Assembly: GCA_021613375.1 (NCBI GenBank)
Contig: CM038725.1
Location: 12,450,589 to 12,514,588 of the forward strand
DNA: 64,000 nt
From: Megaleporinus macrocephalus
Taxonomy: Eukaryota; Chordata; Actinopteri; Characiformes; Anostomidae
Direction: 5' to 3'
Shown here one piece after another: positions 50,801 to 61,069 of this stretch. Position numbers and translations under genes: made by a program. A model generated the notes under the pieces. The model saw only the letters and a list, made by a program, of their open reading frames with translations. It was not told where the DNA came from and did no database searches. Numbering within the stretch: position 1 is the first letter of the stretch; each line of letters starts with the position of its first letter.

Positions 50801-53800
50801 TTCCGGGGTGGCCAGTAAGGGCTCAGGGAGAGGACAGGTCACTCCGGTCACCCCTTTAGCCATTTTCTAGCCTCTGTGTACTGCTTGGCGGGAACGTTCC
50901 TTGGACTTTAATGGCATTGATGACTTTTATGGCATTGATGGGCGGGGCTAAATTGCTGTAGCTAAATGTGATGGTTTTTGTGACCAAAAAAAAAACAAGG
51001 CTGTTTTTGAAGCTTTGATTAGTGAAGACTAACTGGCCTTTGTGTACAATGATAAATAAAAGAAGAATAAAAAGAATTTTACAAATTTAAAAAGTGTGAG
51101 ACAAGTTGACGGTCAGATGGTCAGAAATTGAGATATTCTGCAATTAAACTAGAAGTTGAGATGTTGACTGAGAGGAGCTTCCATAGGCCTCTGTAAGGAA
51201 TGTCACTGGATTATCCCTATTGCAGATATAATCTACCTCTGTTTCAGGACTGCAGAGTGTGGGGTAGTAATGGCAGTGGGACAATGAGAGGAAAGGTAGC
51301 GTAAGTAGACAAGGGTGCAATTCCCACCATTGCTTTTAATGGGTTTGGCGTGCCTGGTTCTCAGTCCCCTGTGTTTTCTTTTCCTGGTTTTAGGTTATTG
51401 GCCATCCTAATCCTGGGAGAGACACAGTAAAAACACAGCTCCCCCCTGTCCCAGCCTGGGGCCCTGTTGTGATCAGAGAGCGAAAAAGCCTGGGGAATGT
51501 GTAGGGGACACTCAGGCTGCCCCAGGCTCTAAAGACATGATGTGTCTGTGCCGTTAACGAAAAGTTGTTTCAACCTAGTCGTAGCGCAGGGAAAACACCC
51601 CCCCGACCCCCCCCCGCTTTGTGTCAGGCTGGCAGAATCGGGCAAATGCCTGTGCTCAGGCCCACCCCTGTTATGAAGAACGTGTGGCTCTTGTTTTTGC
51701 TCAGTTTTCCTCCAGCTCCTGACTAATGCCAGGACGAGCTTCTGCTGCGGAAGAATACGAGGTATTGAGACGGTGGAAGGGGTGCTTTGAAGTGCCTGAT
51801 AATGTTAGCCCTGGGTTCAAAGACTCCGCTATAGACACTGCCTTGTCCTTTGAGCGAATGAATGGTGGAGAAAGGCTGAGCCGTGCAGAAATTCCCCCCT
51901 AAGAGCTGATGATGGGTGGCTGCTTTTCATGCAACTGTTTGAAACAGGATTAGAACTGTGAGCCAGAATTTACAATGAGCTGTGTGGAATCCCATAACAT
52001 AAAAAAAAGCTTTTCATCGATCTCGGTGTTGAAAACACCCTTTTTCCTGGTTATTCGGCGAAGATCTCCAAGCCTACAGTATTGTTCATTGAATTTGTAT
52101 TGATTTTAGGTGACATTTACACAGAGGGATCAAATCAGATCAAGTTTGTTTGTTTTCTGCCCAACAAGAATCAACTTCATATGCATAGATTATAAAAATA
52201 TTTAATTACATTAATATTAGATGATTAAAATGGCATTGAAACATTTTATTACATTTGATTGTCTATGTACGTGAAACCACATGGTTAATTAGTCTAATAA
52301 TAGCACTATCATGGTGCTGTACACATTTATTACAGAGCTCATTGCAAGTCTTGTTTTCTTAAGACGGTGAGTGCAGGAAATGGGTTGTGACCTCATTGCC
52401 CATCTAGCACGTTGAGTGTAACCTCAGTGATCATGTGGTCATTTTCTCTTCTCTTTTTGTGGTTGTGTTGTATTCCACAGTGCCCCATTTGGCTTTTTAT
52501 GGCAATTTGGGGCTGGTTTTTCTTCTAAATGCAATGCCACTGTTACAGTAGGGGCCATGGTCTGACGTATTTCATGAAAAAAGGGTTTGTTTATAGTTGG
52601 TTCCGTGGCATGGATATTTCTTGGGAATTTATTCACTGCACAGTTCAACAGTTTTCAGTTTCATTCATTTACAATGACTGTACTAAACCAGAGAAAGGTC
52701 CAGGCAAAAATCAAATCCATTTCCCGCAAACATGTTTAATCAGTCCAGACATGTCTGAAGTGCAAAGTTTTGTTTGCTTACACTGTGAAATGTAGCGTAT
52801 GTGGCAAGAAGCAGTATCATTTAGGAAAGGAACTATTTAGATTGTTGGCTGTTGCTGATATCCAATATTTATTTATTTATTTATGTATCATTTAGTTAGG
52901 ATTAAACATGTGAAGGTTAACATCTCAGTAATGCACAGCATCAGAACAGCACAGTATATAAAGTTTTCAGTATTCAAGCAATAAAAAAAACATTTGGGAA
53001 GTTGTTTGAAGGCACTTCTTGATGATGTAGTCCTGTCACTATATGGCCATTTATTAGGGGTGTAAGAAAATATTGAAAAAAATTGAATATTGGGATATTA
53101 TGTTTCGTGATACTGTATCGATTCTCCAAAAACACAGTATCGATACACACATTCCTGGCAGACAGTGAATCGTTTTGTGTTGTGTTTAAACCTCTGATCA
53201 CTAAATGGCAGTGTTGTAATCCACTCCAACATTAACAAGCAGCACAAGGGCGCAATGCTATTGTAAGCATTGATGAACCTGTTCATACAGTGATGTGTTT
53301 TAATAGTAAGATTTGAAAAATCGCAATATATCGTGGTACATTGAATGACAGGTTCTTGCCAATACACAGCCCTATCATTTATCTGGCACTATAATAAAAA
53401 AATTGAAGACCACATTTTATGGAGCTCAGGTCAGTTTCAGACTTAAACTGTGATGTGGTTTGGGTCAGGCAGACTTGTTCAGGAAGTTCTCAGGTAGCTT
53501 TCTGGTCTGGACTAATATTTCATGCCCAGTTAGCTCTAACAGATACTCAGGAGCTACCCATTAGCGCTGTCCAACCTGCACTGCCCTGCACTTCTTCACA
53601 TTGTTAAGAACTGTGAAGAGGTGCAGACCTGTAATCAGTAATCAAAACTCCGTAATCAGTTGTGTGACATATCAGTATTTGCTTTCTTTCAGGTGTCCTG
53701 AGAAATTTGTGGGATCGGCATGCCAGTTCTCCAATCCTTGCCTCCCAAATCCTTGCTGGAATGGCGGTGTGTGCCAGCAGGTCGTTCGTGACAACAAAGT

Positions 53801-56112
53801 GGACTTTGTCTGCCAGTGTCACTTGGGCTTCATGGACCCCCGGTGCCTTACTCCCACCGACAACCCGTGCCGCAGCTCACCATGCGGAAACGGAGGGACA
53901 TGCGAGCTCACCAGCGTCCGCACGTTCAAGTGCAAATGTCCTCCTGGCTGGACTGGTAAGAACATGAATACTGTCTGTTACATCTTCTCATCTAGCCAGT
54001 CTCTGATCTGTACATCTGATGAGTGAGAATGACTCCCTGATTTTTTTTCATAGGTAAAAACTGTCAGCAGGCTGACCCTTGTGCCTCAAACCCGTGTGCC
54101 AACGGAGGCCAGTGCAACCCGTTTGATTCCCATTACATCTGCACCTGCACGCCCTTCTTCTCGGGCGAGACGTGCAAACAGGATGTCAACGAGTGCGCCC
54201 TGAGCCCGTCTCCCTGCAAGAACGGCGGCGTGTGCATTAACGAAGTGGGCACCTACCGCTGCAACTGCCCGACCGAGTACACGGGTAAACATTGCGAAAC
54301 TCTCTACCAGCCTTGCAGCCCCTCGCCGTGCCTCCACGGAGGAACCTGTGTCCAGAAAGGAGACACCAACTACGAGTGCTCCTGTCTGCCAGGTGAGCAA
54401 GCGTGATCTCATTTACGTGTTGCCGGGTCACTTATTGATAGAGATGGACCGATCCGCGTTTTTGAGGCCGATTCCGATCGCCGATCACCTTTCAGTGCGA
54501 TCGGCCGATGGCCAATACCGATAGAGGGCGGGGCTATATGCCATGGCGGGGGCTACATGTAGTTATTAGCGCAAGCAAGTCATGAAACCTGGTCTAAACT
54601 GGTTTATTACCATTTTTAACAAGCTCATGTGGAACAGCATAATATTTTAACAAAATTATCATTAAATAAACAAAGTAAATCAAACAAATATCCTCAATAC
54701 TGCAATCATTACATTGAAAACGAAAAAAGCTAATTAAATAAATATAGTAAAAACTGCAGTCATTAAACACAGACCCTGTTATTTTAAACTAAAATCTGTA
54801 ATCATTAAATGTAGATATTGAATTGTTGCTGTTCTGTTCATACCAGTCAGATCTGGTCTGCATAGTTTTCTGAGTTGTTTGTTTTGTGCTAACTGTGCGT
54901 GCTAGCTCTGCTGTTTGCTGAAACTCACTGTATTCAGCCGCATGCAGTGTCGTATCAGATTAGTAGTGCTAAATGTCTTTGTCTTGGTTCCAACGAGACG
55001 CTGATTTTACAAATTTTAAAAACGTCCTGGATGAGTCTGCGTCACATACGGTAAACACTACCAGACGGACGACATGTTTTCTATCAGTGCATGCTTTCCT
55101 CGCGACGCCGCTTTAGTCAATCTGTGGAAAATGAAAGGGTGTATTTCCACCTAGTGGTTCAGATAGGAATTGCAGGGAGCTGGCCGGAGGGCTCCTCTTC
55201 CTGGTTGAAACGCTAGCTATCGATCGGCTCTCGGGATTGGCTAAATTGGAGAAATATCGGCTGATCACTGATCACATATTTTGATTAAAAATCGTCCGAT
55301 ACCGATACATAGCCGATCGATCCTTCCATCTCTACTTATTGAACCCCTTGAGATAATCACTGATTTTTAAAAAATAATAAGTTGGTGGAGTGTTTTGATG
55401 GGAAGTGCACCATGTAGAGAAACTTGGAATGAACTTGAAGTGATATCGAACCAGAGGTTTGGAGCGCTAACACCTCAGAAGCCCCCATACTGAAAGTTTT
55501 TAGGCGAAATGGTTACAAACAGACCCTTTATTACCTGAGCCATTGCTTTAAGGTAAGGTTTTGACCTTAAGTATATTTCTAAAGTCTATTTATGGCTAAG
55601 ATTAAGGAAGTTTGAAGGCAAAATAATACCCAAGTAGGACTTCAGATTTATCCTTATTACATCATCAACGTTATGCATAAACTTAGAAAACACATCTGTG
55701 TTCTCAGGTCATTTTGGTTAGTAAACAAAAATGCAATAGCTGCATCGCAACCCCAGGTTCTTCTCACCACCACTGCAAAGAATTCAGATACATTTCTCTA
55801 CAACACATCGTCTAACAACACGTAAATGACTTTGCGTACATCCCATCAATAAAACCAATGCAAGATTTATGAGGTAGACTTTAGTAATGAGGCGAGACAG
55901 ATGATAGCCTGTTGATAGTCAGTGTCAAACCCTGATGCTAGACATATTGAAGAGCTGACAGTTGTATAATAACATTGTACGGTGAGTGTTTCCCACCAAT
56001 ATGGGACTTGGGCTAGATCAACCCTCCCAACATGTTCTTCTGACAGCATGATGTAAGCCCAGCCTAGCGCAAGTCTTTGCAGTTGACTCCCATTGTAGCC
56101 CCGCCTGTGTGT

Positions 56113-56161
<49 letters not shown>

Positions 56162-59100
56162 CCAGCCGGCAGGAAAGCATTAGAGCTTATCGCGAGGAAG
56201 TGTCTGAGCGACAACATCCTCACGGTGCTGTCTCTGGCTATGAGGTAGAACATGGAGCTTGCACACATACACACTTTCCCTCACGTCACACATGAGGACC
56301 TACTACTGAGCCCTGAGGAACTCACTCAAACCTAAGGTGATGGGAGACGGCCTCAAGCCTTGTCCTTCTCACTTCATTCGTCCTCATTCACAGCTCCACC
56401 AACAAGTAACCTATTCATAACAGGACATGCCTTCTGCCATGTTAGCACATCTACAAGGGGCCTAGTATCAAGCCCTGAGGAGCTCACTCCAAACGAATGT
56501 GAAGGAAGACCACACTCAAGCTTTAACCACTCACTTCATGACTAACATATGACTAACATATTCCCAACAAGAGTGATTGGATCTGTAGTCCTCAAGGTTT
56601 TACGGGAGGCAATTTCATAGCTGCTAGTTCTGCAGTTAAAAATGAGAGGAAGCTGTGGTTAGTGTCAGTTGGCTCCGTCGTCACCGGTGCCTCCGACTTG
56701 AGACCTGGCACTGCCATTCTTCCCAGAAAAGGAAGACCGTTGACCGCAAGAACACTAACGACTGTTTTAGTATGTAACGGTGGGTTTCGCAAACATTGCG
56801 TCTAGCTGTTTAGAGTGTAAAACAATAGAATGTTAGCGTTTCTTTCCCTCCAAGAATCCATCGTTCAATCTTTTGTAAACCTGATATAAATATTTAGACG
56901 CTGTCTGAAAGATAGGGGATATATTCAGCTTGTAGGAAGATCTAATTTGGATCTATATAATGGTTTGTATACGTGCTGTTTGTTTCATGTTTCATTCCAT
57001 TACATAGTTAAATAAACACCCAGCTGTTTCGGGGTATGGAGTGAGCAGGCAACGTTATTCTTCTCTTCAGGTTTCAGTGGCCAGAACTGCGAGGAGAATA
57101 TTGATGATTGTCCAGACCATCGTTGCCTTAATGGAGGGACTTGCGTAGATGGGGTCAACACTTACAACTGCCAGTGCAAACCAGAGTGGACGGGTATGAG
57201 ACATCTGTGTTTATTTCCTGCTATATGGCTACAGTGCAGTAGCCAATGAAAAAATAACCAGTGAGTGGTGGACGAGAGGAAACATACAGTACTGATACTT
57301 GTTGGTCAGTATTCTTGGATCTTGAGTTCTCGGGTCTCACAGCAACGATCTCCTACAGGTCAGTTCTGCACCGAAGACGTCAACGAGTGCGATCTAATGC
57401 CCAACTCCTGCCAGAATGGCGGCACGTGCCTAAACACCCAGGGCGGATACAACTGCGTGTGTGTCAATGGCTGGTCGGGTGAAGACTGCAGCAAGAACAT
57501 CGATGACTGCGCAGATGCTGCCTGCAACGCAGGAGCTACTTGCCATGACCGCGTGGCCTCCTTCGTCTGTGAATGCCCTCCTGGACGCACAGGTTTGAAC
57601 ATTCAGCTATGTTTGTACCATGCGTGCCCAAGTGTGGCCCTAGAGTTCTACCACCATGGTGTTCCATGACACCTAGCACTAATATTTGGACTCTGAAGAC
57701 CTTAATTAAGTCCTGATAATGTTGAAGGTTTTAATCAACAATCAATTCAAAGACTTTTAGTACATTTAAGCCTGCAGAGGAGTTACGGCACCATCAAAGT
57801 AGACTGAATCAGTTTGTGGAATCAGAGATTTCTATTAATGCATTTGCTTGTTTAATAACAATTTATATATTAGATTTATTTCATAGCAATTATAATTTAT
57901 TAAAGTCTCTTATTTTGTTCAATCAGTGCAGCAACAGTGATAACCAGAGAAAAAATTAAGTGATTGATAGACACTTTTTATGGTTTAAACATGGATTAAA
58001 TAGATTTTAGTTGGAGCTAAACATTGCAGGAAGAGGATTCCAGGGTTGCACTTGACATCTTGTGAGGTAACAGTCGTTTATCACTGGAATTGTGAGGAAC
58101 TGGTAGTGTCTTTTCCAAATTAAACAAGTTTAAAAGTGTTTTGAAAAGAAACGATGTGCAATTAAAGTGCTATCTAAGGATAGACTTCTCTTTCTGATGT
58201 CTCTAATTTCTTCTGGAATCTAGGTTTGCTGTGCCACTTGAACAACGCCTGCATTAGCAACCCATGCCAGAAAGGCTCCAACTGTGATACGAACCCAGTC
58301 AGCGGCAAGGCCATCTGCACCTGTCCTCTGGGCTACATTGGCTCAGCCTGTGACCAGGATGTGGACGAATGCGCTATGGGTGAGAATGAAGCCACCTTTA
58401 CTCTTTGCACACATCAAAAAACAAACATCCCAGGCATTTGTGCAACCTTCACGTTTGATAGTGTGTTAGCTCACAGCTCATAGCTCATGGCTGTGGAATG
58501 CTTGAAAGGCCTTGTTGTTGCTGGATGTTCCTACAGCAAACCCATGTGAGCATGCTGGAAAGTGTCTGAACACCAAAGGCTCGTTCCAGTGTAAATGCCA
58601 GCAGGGATATGTGGGGCCGCGCTGCGAGTTAGACGTCAACGAGTGCTTGTCCAATCCATGCCAGAATGATGCAACGTGCCTGGACCAGATTGGAGGCTTC
58701 CATTGCATCTGTATGGCAGGTAAACTCACAGGTTCCTTGTTTCCTGGATGTTATATGCTTAGGATGAATAGTGACTTGAATCGAATGTTATGAATCAGTG
58801 CTGTCAATACTATAAAGGCAACTTCAGTTTCATAAGTTTCGTTTTAAAGAATAACACAATTTGGTGGCGAGCTAGCAAACACAGATTTAAATTGAAATAT
58901 ACAAGACAATATACAAGACTCTTTGGCCCAAAGAAAAAAAATGATGGAACATCTGTTATCCACCACTTGTTTTTAACAAGCCTGCTAGTCGTCTGCTACG
59001 GTGGTTCCCCAATAGTTTTAATGAGATTTTCCCATTTTTCAAGTTTAAATACCGCACAAGCCCCCCTGCTGATGATGCATCTTGAAGATCTTAATCTTAA

Positions 59101-60386
59101 AAAACTTTGAAAAGTTACAAGCATGTTGGGTTAATAAACGAGGGCATTCTGCCTGAAATATACATATTTAAAACATTATGGGAAAAGGACAGACATTAAT
59201 AACTTCTTTTAATGTAAGTTAATGAGGAAATTATTTGTAATAGTCTTTTGTTCATGACATGTTATGTCAGGTCAGTGTAAATGGTAGTGGATAATTATGT
59301 GAATTATTTAAAAGAGAAAGAAAGAAAAAGAACAAAAATAGTTATGAGGTAGGGGTGGGCGATAAGGCCCTTGCAATAACGAAGGAAAAATATTTTAAAA
59401 AATATTTAAAGAATACGCCACTGCAACAAAATGAAATTTAAATTTTATTATTGCATACGATATGATATAGCACACCCCTAACTGGGATATCAAAAAATAC
59501 AATTTTCATCAGATTGAAACAGAAATCAATGATTCAGAATGTCACAATACTAAATAATGCACTCCAAATATCTCCATATATCCAGGACTGAAGTAAAATG
59601 AATGATACTGGAGATAAAATCTGTCTCTAGTAGATATATAATGAGAAAAGTGTGAATTTTTCTTTTGCTAATGACAGTAAAAAGTAGTACCCTGATGTGA
59701 TAATTAGGGATGGGTGATATGGCACTATATTTCAGGGTATAATTTTGTTCACAATATTCAAAAATGTTGCCGATATTATTGTGTACAATACGATATGGCA
59801 CACTCCTAACTATAAGGTTTAGCTGGTGAATGTGGACGTAAGCCAGACAGTGAACATTACGCCACATATCACATCAAACATAATCTTTTTAGGTCCCAAT
59901 GCCCTGTTATCCTTAGAATGCCTGCAGACATCCTGTACTGTCTCTGTACAACTTCACTGTCTATTAGGATGAATGGAGCCTGTTCTAAAATGACTGAGGA
60001 AGCATCAATTACGTAGCTATAGCTGATAGTAAAGTATAGCTAACAGATAACTACAGCGTGCGATAAGTTCTTATTGTTCCATGTAGTGACAGCAGTGAGT
60101 CATGCTCCATCTTTCACATTGTCTAGTCATTAAAACACTTGGGTTTGATTCAAAGAAAGCGTCATAGGTCCCCTATATATTACACATAAAGAATAACAAT
60201 CTGACAGGACTGCTAAGCCGTGGTGAATTCTCCTGCTGGCACTGAAGCTTATCTCTCCATGCTAATTGGCAGGCTATGAGGGAAAGTTCTGCGAGATCAA
60301 TACTGACGAGTGCGCCAGCATGCCCTGCCTCAACAATGGAAAGTGCATCGACAAGATCAACAACTTCCAGTGCGAGTGCCCCACAG
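37218..60386 (+). CDS. notch1: Notch1 receptor, 5-prime part (exons 1-9, incomplete at 3-prime end)
   Basis: Joined exons 37218-37275, 38679-38751, 53693-53955, 54054-54392, 57071-57193, 57359-57592, 58224-58379, 58537-58719 and 60273-60386 give 1543 coding bases, about 514 residues without an internal stop. Residues 1-20 form a hydrophobic signal peptide ([20 protein letters not shown]). Then come tandem six-cysteine EGF-like repeats 1-12 and most of EGF 13, many with the calcium-binding D-x-D/N-E-C start. Notch1 is a single-pass receptor cleaved after binding Delta/Jagged ligands; EGF 11-12 (about residues 409-485) form the ligand site in the family. The match to vertebrate Notch1 is strong, for example [17 protein letters not shown] in EGF4, CHDRVASF in EGF9 and [12 protein letters not shown] in EGF12. 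Exon lengths 263, 339, 123, 234, 156 and 114 agree with the mammalian NOTCH1 layout as I recall it. Whether this is the notch1a or notch1b fish paralogue cannot be settled here. The gene runs off the right edge. Confidence 0.95.
37276..38678 (+). other. notch1: notch1 intron 1
   Basis: 1403 bp. A segment at about 37850-38010 resembles a dispersed repeat also seen near 14250-14400 and 25800-25990 (shared words: CATTAAAC, AGACGTCTGGTTCC). The rest looks unique. The open frame at 38204-38473 has no recognisable domain. Confidence 0.85.
38679..38751 (+). CDS. notch1: notch1 exon 2: start of EGF repeat 1
   Basis: Acceptor TTGCAG precedes GTCTGAAATG and donor GTGAGT follows at 38752. The 73 bases complete the split glycine and encode [17 protein letters not shown] plus DGRGEC, the first half of EGF 1, ending in phase 2 (AA completed to Lys by exon 3). 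The C-x3-C-x4-T-C spacing is typical of EGF modules. The exon is small and isolated between introns of 1.4 and 14.9 kb, as in other Notch genes. Confidence 0.9.
40885..41255 (-). mobile_element. TATCGATA-type element, copy B (in intron 2)
   Basis: Starts AGGGGTGTAAGAAAATATC and ends TTGCCAATACACAGCCCTA; reverse orientation to copy C. Confidence 0.8.
41821..41909. repeat. (TA)n-rich microsatellite
   Basis: TA units with a few C interruptions, then TAGTATACTATATATAC. Confidence 0.95.
43026..43537. mobile_element. composite GATATGG element, copy 1
   Basis: Two short elements that start TAGGGGTGGGCGATATGG / TAGGGATGGGTGATATGG and end CACACCCCTA (43026-43204 and 43438-43537) flank a 233-bp spacer. 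The whole composite, spacer included, recurs at 59350-59808. Confidence 0.75.
43713..44105 (+). mobile_element. TATCGATA-type element, copy C (empty site for the SINE)
   Basis: Starts TAGGCTGTGTATTGGCAAG and ends TTTCTTACACCCCTA. It holds a single GCATGTAAACT where copy A carries the SINE. Confidence 0.8.
44106..46202. other. intron 2 segment, nothing recognised
   Basis: Short overlapping frames on both strands at 44776-45221 show no domain. No repeat recognised. Confidence 0.5.
46203..47194 (+). pseudogene. Tc1-like transposon fossil (second family) in intron 2
   Basis: The terminal repeats TATGGACAAAAGTATTGGG (left) and CCCAATACGTTTGTCCATAT (right) match in inverted orientation. The coding start gives [20 protein letters not shown] and the open frame stays intact for 93 codons from 46260. 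Downstream pieces such as GGTTCCAGTGAAGGGTACTC and CGTCCAACATCAGTGTCTGA are recognisable, but whole sections between them are missing. At about 990 bp it is shorter than a full element and cannot encode a working transposase. Confidence 0.85.
49500..49720 (+). mobile_element. LINE-like 3-prime segment (plus strand)
   Basis: Contains GGTTCCTCCCACGGTTTCTT, TCTTGCCACCGTTGCCTCTG, TTCTGTAAAGCTGCTTTGTG and AAAAAGCGCTATACAC. The relative at 19583 is reversed. Confidence 0.6.
53055..53374 (-). mobile_element. TATCGATA-type element, copy D
   Basis: Same family as copies A-C, reverse orientation, ending 318 bp before exon 3. Lacks the GTTTTCAGCT-type segment present in copy B. Confidence 0.8.
53693..53955 (+). 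CDS. notch1: notch1 exon 3: end of EGF 1, EGF 2 and most of EGF 3
   Basis: Acceptor TTTCAG, donor GTAAGA, 263 bases. It encodes [11 protein letters not shown] (end of EGF 1), EGF 2 beginning [16 protein letters not shown], and EGF 3 beginning [18 protein letters not shown] up to CPPGWTG. The length equals that of mammalian NOTCH1 exon 3 as I remember it. EGF 2 has a longer loop between its third and fourth cysteines ([14 protein letters not shown]), as in Notch1 proteins. EGF 1-3 lie at the membrane-distal end of the ectodomain. Confidence 0.95.
54054..54392 (+). CDS. notch1: notch1 exon 4: EGF 4, EGF 5 and most of EGF 6
   Basis: Acceptor TTTCATAG, donor GTGAGC, 339 bases, phase 1 at both ends. 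EGF 4 ([16 protein letters not shown]) carries the O-glucosylation pattern C-x-S-x-P-C. EGF 5 starts with the calcium-binding DVNEC. EGF 6 reads [15 protein letters not shown]. The preceding intron is only 98 bp. GC content is clearly higher than in the flanking introns. A hAT-like insertion starts 46 bp after the donor. Confidence 0.96.
54439..55334. mobile_element. hAT-like nonautonomous transposon with perfect 8-bp target duplication
   Basis: 896 bp beginning TAGAGATGGACCGATCC and ending GATCCTTCCATCTCTA, with inverted ends. CTTATTGA flanks it on both sides (54431-54438 and 55335-55342). An 8-bp duplication and TAGAG-type ends are hAT hallmarks. Both sub-terminal regions are rich in CCGAT/ATCGG words. 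There is no transposase frame, so it must have been moved by an enzyme supplied elsewhere. Confidence 0.88.
56106..56160. repeat. (GT)n microsatellite
   Basis: About 27 GT units with one GAGT interruption. Confidence 0.97.
57071..57193 (+). CDS. notch1: notch1 exon 5: end of EGF 6 and EGF 7
   Basis: Acceptor CTTCAG, donor GTATGA, 123 bases, phase 1 at both ends. It encodes [18 protein letters not shown], then [17 protein letters not shown] and KPEWTG. The ENIDDC calcium-binding start and the [10 protein letters not shown] core are almost invariant in Notch1. The C-LNGG-T-C segment is an O-fucose type site. Confidence 0.95.
57359..57592 (+). CDS. notch1: notch1 exon 6: end of EGF 7, EGF 8 and EGF 9
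   Basis: Acceptor CTACAG, donor GTTTGA, 234 bases. It encodes [17 protein letters not shown], then [17 protein letters not shown], then the EGF 9 start [17 protein letters not shown] and [21 protein letters not shown] 8 contributes to ligand selectivity in the family. CQNGGTC there is an O-fucose acceptor pattern. The donor GTTTGA is weaker than the neighbouring donors, but the frame and the exon 7 continuation fix it. Confidence 0.95.
57593..58223 (+). other. notch1: notch1 intron 6
   Basis: 631 bp, AT-rich, nothing recognisable inside. Confidence 0.9.
58224..58379 (+). CDS. notch1: notch1 exon 7: EGF 10 and start of EGF 11
   Basis: Acceptor ATCTAG, donor GTGAGA, 156 bases. It encodes [20 protein letters not shown], then [18 protein letters not shown] and the DVDECAM start of EGF 11. 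The EGF 10 core [12 protein letters not shown] is a strong Notch1 signature. The DVDEC box (about residues 409-413) is the calcium site of EGF 11, half of the ligand-binding pair. Confidence 0.95.
58537..58719 (+). CDS. notch1: notch1 exon 8: rest of EGF 11 and EGF 12 (ligand-binding region)
   Basis: Acceptor CTACAG, donor GTAAAC, 183 bases. It encodes [19 protein letters not shown] and, after [22 protein letters not shown] up to CMAG. EGF 12 keeps the O-glucose pattern CLSNPC and the O-fucose site CQNDATC (Thr at about residue 462, equivalent to human Thr466 by my alignment), plus the following Leu-Asp pair that contacts ligand in known structures. The exon is one codon shorter than mammalian exon 8 as I remember it: the junction reads ECAM-ANPC rather than ECSLG-ANPC. 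Confidence 0.95.
58720..60272 (+). other. notch1: notch1 intron 8
   Basis: 1553 bp. Holds the second copy of a composite GATATGG element (59350-59808). The 106-codon open frame at 58790-59110 resembles no known protein and is AT-rich intron. Confidence 0.9.
59350..59808. mobile_element. composite GATATGG element, copy 2
   Basis: Sub-elements at 59350-59480 and 59705-59808 around a 224-bp spacer. Same order and orientation as 43026-43537, and high similarity through the spacer. Confidence 0.75.
60273..60386 (+). CDS. notch1: notch1 exon 9: end of EGF 12 and most of EGF 13
   Basis: Acceptor TTGGCAG, donor GTGAGC, 114 bases, phase 1 at both ends. It encodes [18 protein letters not shown], then [20 protein letters not shown]. 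The CIDKIN motif is typical of Notch1 EGF 13. This is the last exon in the window. No sequence resembling exon 10 is visible in the remaining 3.6 kb, so intron 9 is at least that long. Confidence 0.95.
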
Positions 60387-61036
60387 GTGAGCACGAGGGG
60401 GTCGATCACTCCCCTGGACAACGCTAAGGAAGGAATGTAATCCCTGCCCTCGGGCAGGCTTTTCCTACCCCGGCCATGTTAAGAAAATCTATACAGGAGC
60501 TTCTGTAAAGTTAGCGTTTTTGGGCAGGTTTACAGTACTGCTCTAAAAAGAGAGTGTTCACTGTGTGGAGTGTGTTATGTTTTGTTCATTATATCTTTAT
60601 CTGCATGATAATGTCAGTAGACTGTGCTCCCTAAGCCCTGAGACTACAGCAATAATACAATAGGTATACATCTATACATGGTATAGTGTGACATCATGTT
60701 TGACATAGGATCCCAAAATGTACAGCTTCCTCTCAAGTGTATACAATCCATATATCACTGCAAACACAAGCCCATTGTGAGTTTTTGTTATTATTATTAT
60801 GAAAACCAATACATTTACATATATTATATATCTGAAACGATTCCACAAGAAACTTAAGTAACTAGATTGTAAAAAAAATCATCTATTTTTATTTTTATTA
60901 TTATTATTTTATTTTATTTTTTGGCAATTTTCGCAATCGGAATAGTAATCTGAATGCACTGATGTACCAAATATTTTTGCTTTTACAAGAACAGCTCTAT
61001 AGGTTATCTATAGCCTATTCTTGTTGATGTTTGTAT

Positions 61037-61038
61037 TT

Positions 61039-61069
<31 letters not shown>
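61037..61069. repeat. (TTTA)n microsatellite
   Basis: About eight ATTT units in intron 9. Confidence 0.95.

Larger units (their letters stand above)
38752..53692 (+). other. notch1: notch1 intron 2 (14.9 kb)
   Basis: The largest complete intron in the window. It carries several repeats listed separately (40885, 41821, 43026, 43713, 46203, 49500, 53055). Between them, about 39100-40480, 48000-49080, 49850-50680 and 51170-52000 look free of recognisable repeats and are GC-richer. These are the best places to look for intronic enhancers. No exon of another gene was recognised. Confidence 0.85.
54393..57070 (+). other. notch1: notch1 intron 4
   Basis: 2678 bp. Contains the hAT-like insertion at 54439-55334 and the GT microsatellite at 56106-56160. 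The remainder shows no gene or repeat that I recognise. Confidence 0.9.

Noticed and set aside
53966..54053. Reading exon 3 on through the next bases as coding
   Set aside because: A GTAAGA donor at 53956 and a TTTCATAG acceptor before 54054 restore the Notch reading frame with the expected 263 and 339-base exons.
57265..57669. 134-codon frame as a separate EGF protein
   Set aside because: It is notch1 exon 6 extended into both introns; the real limits are set by the splice sites at 57359 and 57592.
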